DNA of 34,210 bases, from positions 1 to 34,210 of the forward strand of contig JALNWK010000029.1 in NCBI GenBank assembly GCA_023230925.1, read 5' to 3'. Below, in pieces: positions 26,338 through 34,210 of this stretch. The first letter of the stretch is position 1; each line of letters begins with the position of its first letter. The position numbers and the translations under genes are program-made. This DNA comes from Limnochordia bacterium (GTDB lineage: Bacteria > Bacillota > Limnochordia > DUMW01). The notes under the pieces were generated by a model, which made no database searches, was not told the origin of the DNA, and saw only the letters and a program-made list of their open reading frames with translations.

Positions 26338-26365
26338 GGATGTGGTGGCCAAAGCCACCACATCC
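26338..26365 (-). terminator. Hairpin between alpha-mannosidase and isomerase
   Basis: Twelve perfect pairs (GGATGTGGTGGC, 26338-26349, with GCCACCACATCC, 26354-26365) and a four-base loop, starting six bases past the mannosidase stop. No T-run follows on the minus strand, so it may protect or attenuate the upstream message rather than end it. Confidence 0.6.
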
Positions 26366-26370
26366 TTCCG

Positions 26371-29040
26371 TTATTCGATATACAAACTAGCGAGTTCGCC
26401 CGCTTGTAACTGAAGTCTAATCGCATCACCATCTGTAGCTAATTCCTTCAGTGGCCTCTCGTATAAATCGCAAAGATATGCTCGTTTGAAAGAGAAACCA
26501 CACCGGATCAAAGCATCGACCTCTTGGTTGGCAGTTTCATATAATCTTAAGACCACACCTTTTCCATTCTCCGCCTGCTTGAACCCACTGACCATCACGT
26601 TTTCCGGACCTACGGATAGCAGCGTAAAGCTTTTCGCTAAGTCGCCACACTGGGTTGGAGCCTGATCGGCCGTGAGTGGCATGTTAAAGTCAAAGGCCAT
26701 ACGTGTCACTTTGGCTGGGTCAAATTCACCGGCGTAAGGATACAAAGAGAATCTTACGGTATGCTGTCCTTGTTCGGTCACCGGATCCGGGTCATAGCTA
26801 CTACGCAGCAAGTTCAGACGTAGCTTGCCATCTGTAAAGTTATGCCCATACTTGCAGTCATTAAGCAGAGCCAAGCTGTAATCACGCTCTGCGCTTTGGC
26901 CAGAAACGTTGAACCATTTCAGCGCCGGTAGGTCATGAGAAACATCGGGATTTTCGATATGGCCAAAGGGAATCTCCCTAGTACTTAGGGCCTTAGTCAG
27001 GTTGACGGGGAAAACAACATTAAGTCCGGGAACCCCCACCTTTGGAGACCCATATTGTCGCCAATCGACATTCAGTTCAAAGTCAATGCGCGGAACATCA
27101 AGGGGTAGACTCACCTTTACGGATATTTCGCTATCCTGGTAACTGGTTTGCCATAAATAGGTGGGCTTACTACACCAATCTAGCTTCTGTAGTGTACCAC
27201 CGGCAAGAGGCACTCGCTCCAATAATGACCCTATTGTCCAAGAAGACATGCCGTGAGGAGCTTCACGGTAATATTCTAAGACGCCTAAGGGATGATCAGG
27301 ATCCGCCAGTTCTAGTTGTGCGCTTTTATCGTAAAGGCTGATAAGCCCCCCATTGTCCTTGGATAACTCCACCCGGAAGAACCTGTTTTCCAAAACTGGT
27401 CTGGCGCTCTTCTCCTTCAACTCATGGATTATTGGTGCGAAGGGTACGGGCTTCTCGGTCTTAGGTTGGTAATGGTACACCCGCCATCCGGCTGCTGGTA
27501 CATCGCTTGCCGTAAAGGTAATTCCAAGGTAATCTACCCCCCAGGCATTTCCCCGTTCAACGATGTCCACCGGAACCTCCGCACCGGTGATGGCATCGAT
27601 TAACCGCAGCTTCGGGGTGTTTCGAGGAATATCCCACAAAGTAGTGGTTACATTATCGGTACGGGCCCAGAATGAGGGGTTCCAGACGATCAAGGGTGTG
27701 CCCTCTCCTGTGGTATCGATCGCAGCCATCATGGCGTCCTTCGCTCTCATGGCCGCCATCGTTGCTTGCGCCCGGGTTTCCTGAAATAGACCCTGTGCAT
27801 AATGATAGGTGGCTGGTACACCGGAACCTGGCAGAATATCATGGAACTGATTAAACAATACATGGCGCCATGCATGCGTTAGTTGATCATGAGGATACGG
27901 TAGATCACACAACTTATTGCCAAGCACCGCATAGGTCTCACATTCCCCACAGAGGTTCTCACCTTTACGGTTTGCATACTTCACATTGCTCTGAGAAGTA
28001 TAGCAGCCTGGAAAGACATAGTTTAACTCCCCACGGTAGACCGGGATCGCTTCACCGTTGGCTGCAGCTTTGTCAAAGAATTCCCGACAGGTGCTAAACT
28101 TGATCGTGGGGAACAAGAGCCACTGCTGCATCCTCAGCGCGGTCAAGATATCCCTACGAGTTGGACCTCCCCCATGATCACCTACTCCGTATACCACCAA
28201 GTGGTCCCGCAGGCCAGTTCGTTCCTCAAAGGGCAATACCTCAAGCGCATCCTCCGGGGAAATACTGTGATTGTACCATTGTTTATTCGAAGCTAATACA
28301 CGTGCACCTTTCGGCCCTTCCCACCAGAATAGTGGATGGCCTACACTGCAACGACAGAAGTAATAATACTTAATCCCCGCCTTGTTCAGTAAATCAGGCA
28401 CTGTGGCGGCATGGCCAAAGGTGTCTGGCTCCCAATCAATTTTAATATCGTCGTAATCGATGCCAAACTTATCTTTGATATATTGTTTTGAGTACAGAAT
28501 ATGCCGCACCAGGGCCTCTCCCGAGCTTAGGTTCCGATCACCCTCCACCCAGGTATTAGCGGTGATCTCCCACCGTCCTTCTTTCACTTTGGCTTTAATC
28601 TGCTCGAAAATCTCCGGTGCATATTTCTCAGTCAACCAGTAAACGACGGCTTGACTTTGAGAAAAAGTTAACTCAGGAAACTCATCCATCAAACGTAAAA
28701 CAGTTCTAAAGGTTTTGTAGCTCTGGTGCACTGTCTCAGCCCAGTCCCATTGCCAATTCATGTCGATGTGGGCATGACCCACATAATGAACAACATAAGA
28801 TTTGCATACAGACTGCAGCGATTCTAGGTCCCTCTCAAACTGTTCTAATACTTGCGCCAGGGGAGCCCCAGTCTCTAAGGCGGAAGAAGCTTTATGTTGT
28901 GCTGACTCAATTTGCCCTCGGTACTCCGGCATTTTCTCGGCAATTCCACTCACAAATGCAACCTGGTAACGGAAACGCTGCTCCAGTTCGTTTTCACTGG
29001 CAACATGTTCGTCCAGAAATTGACTAAGCTTACCATTCAT
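26371..29040 (-). CDS. GH38 alpha-mannosidase
   Basis: An 889-residue zinc glycosidase without a signal peptide, so it should act inside the cell on imported mannosides. The GH38 N-terminal domain (about 82-345) shows GHAHIDMNWQW, with His91 and Asp93 as zinc ligands, and WEPDTFGHAATVPDLL with Asp206 as the nucleophile. The middle three-helix domain follows (about 350-440), with FHDILPGSGV. The C-terminal beta-sandwich domain (about 500-889) includes GGLISLYDK. A clear GGAGGT site precedes the ATG. Upstream by 186 bases is a solute-binding protein and downstream the mannose/lyxose isomerase, so the set reads as uptake, hydrolysis and isomerisation of mannosides. The linkage preferred cannot be deduced. 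Confidence 0.95.
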   Translation of the reverse strand: MNGKLSQFLDEHVASENELEQRFRYQVAFVSGIAEKMPEYRGQIESAQHKASSALETGAPLAQVLEQFERDLESLQSVCKSYVVHYVGHAHIDMNWQWDWAETVHQSYKTFRTVLRLMDEFPELTFSQSQAVVYWLTEKYAPEIFEQIKAKVKEGRWEITANTWVEGDRNLSSGEALVRHILYSKQYIKDKFGIDYDDIKIDWEPDTFGHAATVPDLLNKAGIKYYYFCRCSVGHPLFWWEGPKGARVLASNKQWYNHSISPEDALEVLPFEERTGLRDHLVVYGVGDHGGGPTRRDILTALRMQQWLLFPTIKFSTCREFFDKAAANGEAIPVYRGELNYVFPGCYTSQSNVKYANRKGENLCGECETYAVLGNKLCDLPYPHDQLTHAWRHVLFNQFHDILPGSGVPATYHYAQGLFQETRAQATMAAMRAKDAMMAAIDTTGEGTPLIVWNPSFWARTDNVTTTLWDIPRNTPKLRLIDAITGAEVPVDIVERGNAWGVDYLGITFTASDVPAAGWRVYHYQPKTEKPVPFAPIIHELKEKSARPVLENRFFRVELSKDNGGLISLYDKSAQLELADPDHPLGVLEYYREAPHGMSSWTIGSLLERVPLAGGTLQKLDWCSKPTYLWQTSYQDSEISVKVSLPLDVPRIDFELNVDWRQYGSPKVGVPGLNVVFPVNLTKALSTREIPFGHIENPDVSHDLPALKWFNVSGQSAERDYSLALLNDCKYGHNFTDGKLRLNLLRSSYDPDPVTEQGQHTVRFSLYPYAGEFDPAKVTRMAFDFNMPLTADQAPTQCGDLAKSFTLLSVGPENVMVSGFKQAENGKGVVLRLYETANQEVDALIRCGFSFKRAYLCDLYERPLKELATDGDAIRLQLQAGELASLYIE

Positions 29041-29162
29041 AACTAATCGTACCTCCGCACGTCATGTTTTATTATCGTCTTCCATGGCACTCCTATGCGA
29101 GAACCCGTAAGATATAACACCAATCTGTATCTCCGTCTGCAATATCCCCGTTCTGTGGTACA

Positions 29163-29191
29163 AGCTGTGGGGACTGAAGTCCATCACAGCT
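29163..29191 (-). terminator. Two-step hairpin between solute-binding protein and mannosidase
   Basis: Outer arms AGCTGTG (29163-29169) and CACAGCT (29185-29191) enclose GGACT-GA-AGTCC (29171-29182). No T-run follows. It probably stabilises the binding-protein message. Its inner palindrome equals the core of the hairpin at 23733-23752. Confidence 0.5.
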
Positions 29192-29226
29192 AACAGCTAC
29201 AGGACACGTAAGCATTGAGTATTTCG

Positions 29227-30447
29227 TCATTCTTTCCTCTCGTCGAGCTTACCCTGTGCTGTAAGCTGCATGCCCTCCATCGCACTTTGGGCCGTCGTTT
29301 TTCCGGGAAACACCTCCTGGATTACTTCGCTAAAAAGGCTCAGAATGTTATCGTCGATTTGGTCCCTTACATAATCCAACTCATAAATAAAGGGATCTAA
29401 CCACGGGTTGTCCTGTAGATGGGCTTGGTACGTATCAGTTAGCAAAATGTCCCGACTAACTGGCAGATTCCCGGTGGCTACATACCATTCGGCAATCCGC
29501 TCGGGCTCCATCAGCCACTTGAGGAATGTCCACGAGGCCTCTTCTTCTTCCGGTGTCGAACGGAATAGGACCATCTCCTTGTAGTAGGATGTACATGCCC
29601 TTACTCCGCCTTCCGGGATCGGTGTTGTCGTAGTCGCCCCGTTGAATGACCAGTACTGACTGTTCCCATTGTACCAGCCAGAGTGAGCCACAAACATGCC
29701 TGCCGTACCCCCATTAAAGTTTCCACCCACCACATTGTGTACAAGCCCTAGATCTGCATACCATTGCAGTGCCTCGATCGCCTTGCTGTCCGAGAAAGTA
29801 GCCTTGGTACCGTCTTCGGCAACTAGGTTAGCACCATTGCGCCAGAGCCATTGAACCACTTGATAATTCGCACCCGGGCGTTGGAACCCGTAAGTCTGAT
29901 CGGGAATAGTCAGCTTCTTAGCAATCGATAGGAAGTCATCCCAGGTCCAGTCCCAGGCCGGAGGTGCTAAAGCGGATGAAGCAAACATATCACTGTTGTA
30001 GATCAAGGCATCGGAACCGATAACAAAGGGCATTCCCCATTGATGACCGCGTAGTCTCTTGCGCCACGCCCAGGGCCAGTAGGAAGAGACATCAAGTCCA
30101 TCCCGCTCAGCCAGCTCATCCACAGGTACCATCAGTTTCGTGTCATATAGGTCGAGAATCCAGGAAGGCGCTGTCCATCCAATATTGGGAAGTACGCCGC
30201 TAATCACACCAACCACATATTTGTCGGCCTTAAAGCCTGCTATACCCAAGTGCTCCACATAGATGTCCGGATGAGTTTCATTAAACTCATTTACCAAAGC
30301 AACAAATGCATCGCATGCAACACCAGTATTGTACGGAGTCCAAATCTCCACCGTCGTTTTCCCCGCAACCACAGGTGCCCCAAGCATACTCGACACAATC
30401 AACACGATAGCCAAGTAACGCTTTGTGCTATAAACATCTTTTGCCAT
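29227..30447 (-). CDS. ABC transporter sugar-binding protein (mannoside cluster)
   Basis: A 406-residue family 1 solute-binding protein. The start is ATG 30447, about seven bases after GAGGGGGT; the open frame upstream to 30495 has no support. A signal peptide (residues 1-28, ending APVVAG) has no lipobox cysteine. Mature features include VEIWTPYNTG, FNETHPDIYVEHLG, VLPNIGWTAPSW, LIYNSDMF and SWTFLKWLMEPERIAEW. It differs clearly from the two binding proteins in the left block. Its location before the GH38 mannosidase suggests it captures mannose-containing oligosaccharides. No permease or ATPase is encoded nearby, so it must use transport proteins from elsewhere in the genome. Confidence 0.93.
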   Translation of the reverse strand: MAKDVYSTKRYLAIVLIVSSMLGAPVVAGKTTVEIWTPYNTGVACDAFVALVNEFNETHPDIYVEHLGIAGFKADKYVVGVISGVLPNIGWTAPSWILDLYDTKLMVPVDELAERDGLDVSSYWPWAWRKRLRGHQWGMPFVIGSDALIYNSDMFASSALAPPAWDWTWDDFLSIAKKLTIPDQTYGFQRPGANYQVVQWLWRNGANLVAEDGTKATFSDSKAIEALQWYADLGLVHNVVGGNFNGGTAGMFVAHSGWYNGNSQYWSFNGATTTTPIPEGGVRACTSYYKEMVLFRSTPEEEEASWTFLKWLMEPERIAEWYVATGNLPVSRDILLTDTYQAHLQDNPWLDPFIYELDYVRDQIDDNILSLFSEVIQEVFPGKTTAQSAMEGMQLTAQGKLDERKE

Positions 30448-30498
30448 CTGGTTTACCCCCTCATCTTGTGTTCCCCTTGCTATACATAGGTCCATCCA

Positions 30499-31293
30499 TT
30501 ATCGTGTTACCTTCACCAAATCAACAATGACCTGATCACCATAGACCGCCCATAGACTACTAACGGCAACGCCACCGACCATACGAAAGGAGCATCATCT
30601 GTTTCGTATACGACAACATCATCAGTTTGTATCGTGATGCGACCCTGATCGAATTCAAACTTCAGCCAAGCCATCCTTCGGTCCTCTCTGCGTTCGTCAA
30701 CGTCCAACCCGGGTTACCACCATGTAGCCGGTAGGCATAGTTATTGGCAAACCCTGGCTGATGGAAGTTGGTTGTGGCAACCCCAGCAAAAAACCAGAAC
30801 TTGCCTTCTTCATCGATAATACCGGCAATCCCAGCTGAGCCTACGTTGAATGCGTCATTCGGACGGTACAGGAGTCTTCCTTGATTAGTTGTAGTCCTCT
30901 GTTATCGTTAAACAGACACCACACTCGTTCGAGTTCCCCTTCAGTGTTATATCCACTGAAATCATCATAGAATACGACTTGCTCGCCGGCCAACGTAACA
31001 GGACCAACTACGATACAACAACCGTGATACACATCGTACAAACCAATAAGATCAAGTTCAACTTTTGATAGTTCTTTACTCTGGAAGAGACCTCCCTCTT
31101 GATCGAATCGCAGATCCTCTTGCCGTTGATCTGTTGGGCAATTCTCCTTAAACGCACGGTCATTCCGGAAGAAGCCGTGGAAAGCATCCGTTGTCTTCGA
31201 TAAAATGGGAGGCAGATGGTCCCCCAAAGCTGCAGTCTCATCAACTTCGTCGCGAATTTCGTCTATAACGTAGTTATCACCTCCAAAGAGCAT
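30499..31293 (-). pseudogene. Frameshifted secreted protein with LamG-like C-terminus
   Basis: Three minus-strand pieces join into one protein if two frameshifts (near 30865 and near 30690) are corrected. The first (31293 down to about 30865) ends in a LamG-like start VVFYDDFSGYNTEGELERVW. The second continues GSAGIAGIIDEEGKFWFFAG and NNYAYRLHGG. The third is WLKFEFDQGRITIQTDDVVV through VGGVAVSSLWAVYGDQVIVD to a stop at 30499. This is the usual order of a concanavalin-like domain. It ends 52 bases before the start of the binding-protein gene and was probably part of that operon. The first ~90 residues are not recognised, and its true start may be upstream. Confidence 0.7.
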
Positions 31294-31380
31294 GATAGCG
31301 GTAATTGCATTGGGCCATCAGCGCCTCAATTAATCTAGCCCAACTGCCTATACGAATCTCTCACCACTGAACTGGTCCTA

Positions 31381-31575
31381 ATTCAGAAGCGCTGTTTCCC
31401 ATTCTTGATGGGGAACCGGGTAATCGTGGGGTTCGCCGCCAAACACATCCGGGTTCCTCACATCCTACATAAAGTGACTTCACCTCATATGACTCGGAAC
31501 TCTCTCACAATGAGATCATCCTTGTACACTTTGATCGCATGGTCGACCGGGCTCAGTAGCCACAGGCATCTGCTC
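31381..31575 (-). pseudogene. Small coding remnants upstream of the LamG-like pseudogene
   Basis: Two short minus-strand readings look like protein but have no start. One (about 31485-31575) contains CLWLLSPVDHAIKVYKDDLI and faintly resembles the N-terminus of the GH123-like enzymes here. The other (31381-31463) contains VFGGEPHDYPVPHQEWE and ends in a stop, in the style of a solute-binding-protein C-terminus. They may be debris of a further enzyme/binding-protein unit. Nothing else is visible in 31294-31781. Confidence 0.4.
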
Positions 31576-31781
31576 GGCGGATAGGTCTCCCACCTTCATC
31601 TTTATCCAGAATTAAGTATCGAAGTATGATACTCTCTGCCTACCTTACAAAACCCGGATTATTCGACTTCTCTCAGTTTAGCGTTTACCTCGGTTGTTCT
31701 GAATTAACCTGGTCCATGTCCACCTTTCTGTAGTTATGTAAACCATGTACACATCAGGTCTAGAGGACATCTTTTGCACAA

Positions 31782-32897
31782 CTAGTCCCGGATCACCAGC
31801 TTGGTCGGTAAGACAATTTGTCGGTCAAGTGCATCAAGCTCGCCATAGATCATTTTAATCATCATCCGTCCCGCAGTAAGTCCCATATCGTACCAACGTT
31901 GCCGCACACTAGACACCGGAAAACCCAAGTTGGATAGAACCTGGGAATCATCAAAACCGACTATCTTCAAGTCGCCTGGAATATTGATACCTGTCTCCTG
32001 GCATACCTTCACAACTTGAACCAAGACATTATCATTCTCTATAAGGGCCGCATCTACATGATTCCGCTTCACATACTCGGGGAAACTGCTCTTCCCTTGC
32101 GAATAACGCCAGTGCGCGAATAGTAGCCTCTCATCGACCTCTATACCGTTGTTCTCTAAGGCCATAACATATCCCCGATATCGATCGCAAATGGAACTGA
32201 CTATCTCGGGCTCGTTGGGCGATGTGGTGCTCACAAACCCGATCCGTCGAAAGCCATCGGAAATAAGATGCTCAACGGCCTCATACGCACCACCGTAGTT
32301 ATCAGATACCACATAGGGTAAATCGATGCCGCGGAAGAAACAATCAATTAACAACACGGGAACAATCTTACTTGTCTCGACAATACGTCTGACGGCATCT
32401 TCTCGGCGACCTGACGGCCAGATGATAATCCCTCGAACGTTCGCACGCAATAATCTTTCTAGATTCTCCTTCTCAATGTCAGGATCAATATTCGAACTGA
32501 GAAGCATAAGATTGAAATCATCCACACGAAACGCCGCTTCAATCCCACGGATCACCGTACTAGGCTGATAGCCAGAAAGACCAGCAATCACTACACCGAC
32601 GGTCATGTTTTCCTGAGAACAGCGTTCACGAAAGGATTCATTCGTAGTTTGCTTGGTATCGACCACGAACGTTCCCCGCCCTTGGGCTCGACAAAGCAAG
32701 CCATCATTGACTAGATTGGCGATGGCTGTGCGCACCGTTGTCCGACTCACCTCGAACATCTCCATAAGCTCGAGTTCTGTTGGTATCTGACAACCTACCT
32801 TCAAGTCGCCATATTCGATTTGCCTTCTAAGAGCATCTTCGATTTGAGAGTACAACGGTTTTGAGGTTACGTCCTTACTTTGGTTCTCCACGGCCAT
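31782..32897 (-). CDS. GntR-type DNA-binding / LacI-type sensor regulator (AraR-like)
   Basis: A 371-residue regulator combining a GntR-family winged helix at the N-terminus (about 13-80: PLYSQIEDALRRQI, ELELMEMFEVSRTTVRTAI, GRGTFVV) with a LacI/periplasmic-binding-protein-like effector domain (about 98-371: VGVVIAGLSGY, RRIGFVSTT, LKIVGFDDSQV). This is the architecture of AraR, a repressor released by a sugar. It stands at the upstream end of the mannoside/rhamnoside block, in the same direction. Its promoter region at 33016-33050 carries a palindrome that may be its own operator. The inducer is unknown; mannose, a mannoside or rhamnose are candidates from context. Confidence 0.9.
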   Translation of the reverse strand: MAVENQSKDVTSKPLYSQIEDALRRQIEYGDLKVGCQIPTELELMEMFEVSRTTVRTAIANLVNDGLLCRAQGRGTFVVDTKQTTNESFRERCSQENMTVGVVIAGLSGYQPSTVIRGIEAAFRVDDFNLMLLSSNIDPDIEKENLERLLRANVRGIIIWPSGRREDAVRRIVETSKIVPVLLIDCFFRGIDLPYVVSDNYGGAYEAVEHLISDGFRRIGFVSTTSPNEPEIVSSICDRYRGYVMALENNGIEVDERLLFAHWRYSQGKSSFPEYVKRNHVDAALIENDNVLVQVVKVCQETGINIPGDLKIVGFDDSQVLSNLGFPVSSVRQRWYDMGLTAGRMMIKMIYGELDALDRQIVLPTKLVIRD

Positions 32898-33015
32898 CTA
32901 GAATCATCTCCGGTCGTCCAAGCATATAATATTCCGCTTTCCCGACGCCATAGCCCATCTTTGCACGGGAAATAAAGTTCGACAAAACCAGTCGCGGTAG
33001 CAGATGCACACCGCA

Positions 33016-33050
33016 ATTGTATGTAACATTGTTACCTTTAGTTTAGCAAA
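33016..33050 (-). promoter_or_regulatory. Probable promoter and palindromic operator of the GntR-type regulator
   Basis: GTAAC-ATT-GTTAC (33023-33035) is a near-perfect 13-base palindrome. On the minus strand TTGCTA (33045-33050), 17 bases and TTACAT (33022-33027) form a plausible promoter overlapping it. Leader length to the ATG at 32897 is about 120 bases. A 24-base segment here (33016-33039) recurs inverted at 33788-33811. Confidence 0.5.
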
Positions 33051-33059
33051 GGTTATTCT

Positions 33060-34210
33060 AGAAAGCAATACTCAAAAACATAGGCTCCTGCGTTACTTGC
33101 CCGATATTGCGGCACTTTCCTACTCTTTCCTATCACTTCTATCATCGAACAGGGTCGCAGAAAGCCTTTGCCTGAACATAACAAAACAAGACTGTTTCGT
33201 CCTTGTCCTCGCTTACAAGACGGAGCTTCTAACAATCCTAGTATCGCTCATATTCCCAAACCTGACTGTGGAACCAAAGCCCGATGGGGAATACCAACAC
33301 CCCACGGGAAAGCACATAGTGGCAAAAAGGAAAGTCCCATTGGTTAAGCACCGAGACTTCACAAAGCCATAATTGGCCTATTGAGTCCTGGGTCCATCAT
33401 GTCTGCTAGGTAAGACCCGTTCTTACGTCAAACCACTCGCCACATCGTCAATAATCGCACTATTCTCTAGAACGCAACCCGAGCAGAATAACCCACGTCA
33501 TACCATGGCTGTATTACCGACAGGGGGCAACCTCTCTCTTGAACATTATTCACACGGTCAGCGAAGTAACAGTTTAATCGTACGAAACAAGTATTAGTAG
33601 TGGTGTTTCAGGTTGGATTGTGGCGGTACATACATCTATTCTCAAGATAGTGGAGACAAACGTTTATCCCATCTTGGCGCGGACAAATGCTAAGTCCCTT
33701 TCAATTCTCCACCACTGATGCAGACAAGCCCAAGCATGGAACAAAGTAGTTGGTCTGAACGTTGCTTTTGCCAGTAGTCCTTATTCCAAAGGTAATTATG
33801 TTACATACAATGTTTAGTTGTGTACGTTGCCGTGTTGAACCCTGTTCCCACTAATGATAAATTGCAGGCGAGTGTGAGTACGTACAAGACACCTGCACAA
33901 GGTTGGCCAGGAAAAGATCATAGCTAAAAACAACGGTCGAACTGGTTCAAACCTCGCATTAGTATGTTATACGAATTGAACCCGAATCAGGCAAGCCTCC
34001 GAAACAGAAGGTATTTTCCAGTTTGTTGACTGCTCCAGATGGGGTATACCGTCAAAGTAAATGGGAGATGATGGCAGTATCCCGGTAATTAATGTGAATT
34101 TGAGGGATTAGGACACACGGGGCCTGGAAAGTTATCCTAGATTGCTCGTTTTGGAGCGCGTTGAAGCGACCACGAGAAAAGACTGCAACGTGGTTTTGAG
34201 ATACGCAAGA
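33060..34210. other. Intergenic region without recognisable genes
   Basis: Apart from the repeat at 33788-33811, I see no convincing ORF, RNA gene or terminator in this 1.15 kb. The open frame at 33004-33372 (+) begins in the regulator's promoter and has no ribosome site or family resemblance. If the repeat marks a rightward promoter, its gene must begin beyond the right edge, at the end of a leader of 400 bases or more. Confidence 0.6.
33788..33811 (+). repeat. Inverted copy of the regulator's operator segment
   Basis: This 24-base segment matches the minus-strand sequence at 33016-33039 at 22 of 24 positions (AAAGGTAA, two differences, then ATGTTACATACAAT). It points to the right, away from the regulator. 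It is a candidate second binding site that would serve a gene beyond the window, or the second copy of a small repeat. Confidence 0.6.

Noticed and set aside
33004..33372. 122-residue plus-strand ORF at the right end
   Set aside because: It starts inside the regulator's promoter, has no ribosome site, is low in recognisable motifs and matches nothing I know.
1..34210. CRISPR array, antiphage system or prophage
   Set aside because: No regularly spaced repeats, Cas-like, nuclease, integrase or phage structural genes are visible on either strand.

Overview
The window looks like chromosomal DNA of a Bacillota-type anaerobe specialised in plant or microbial glycans. The evidence is a tRNA-sensing T-box leader, strong AGGAGG-type ribosome binding sites, textbook TTGACA-17-TATACT promoters, a CsoR-type repressor and moderate GC. 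The three intact solute-binding proteins have signal peptides without a lipobox cysteine, which is unusual for a monoderm and would suit a diderm Bacillota lineage (for example Limnochordia-like bacteria). That placement is inference only.

Left edge (1-2950): two near-identical direct repeats that look like one end of an IS21-type element, then a plus-strand csoR-like repressor and thioredoxin operon with its own promoter and operator. A shared palindromic terminator follows, then a convergent acyl-CoA synthetase gene behind a complete T-box riboswitch. From there to the right end every gene is on the minus strand.

Glycan block A (3064-18370) contains a duplicated unit of GH123-like (DUF4091) secreted enzyme, ABC solute-binding protein and LacI regulator. 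Copy 2 is intact (16538 down to 9977), and its enzyme is a 1278-residue fusion that also carries a carbohydrate-binding-like module, FnIII and a calcineurin-type phosphoesterase. Copy 1 (7564 down to 3064) has an intact enzyme and regulator, but its binding protein has collapsed to a pseudogene (4700-5182). Between the copies lies a second binding protein whose C-terminus is the same binding module found in the two enzymes. A CBM9-like secreted protein (17247-17918) sits upstream. Three strong promoters here (lacI-1, the 1278-residue enzyme, CBM9) share a motif at the same distance past the -10 box, which suggests one LacI regulon.

Glycan block B (18465-32897) holds, in transcription order, a GntR/LacI-type (AraR-like) regulator, decayed genes, a solute-binding protein, a GH38 alpha-mannosidase, a D-lyxose/D-mannose isomerase, a class II ketose-(bis)phosphate aldolase, a PfkB sugar kinase, a secreted GH78 alpha-L-rhamnosidase and another decayed gene. 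Together these could import mannosides, cut them inside the cell, isomerise free mannose to fructose, phosphorylate it and cleave it. No ABC permease or ATPase gene is present for any of the binding proteins. The last 1.2 kb (33040-34210) holds no recognisable gene, only an inverted copy of the sequence at the GntR-type gene's promoter.
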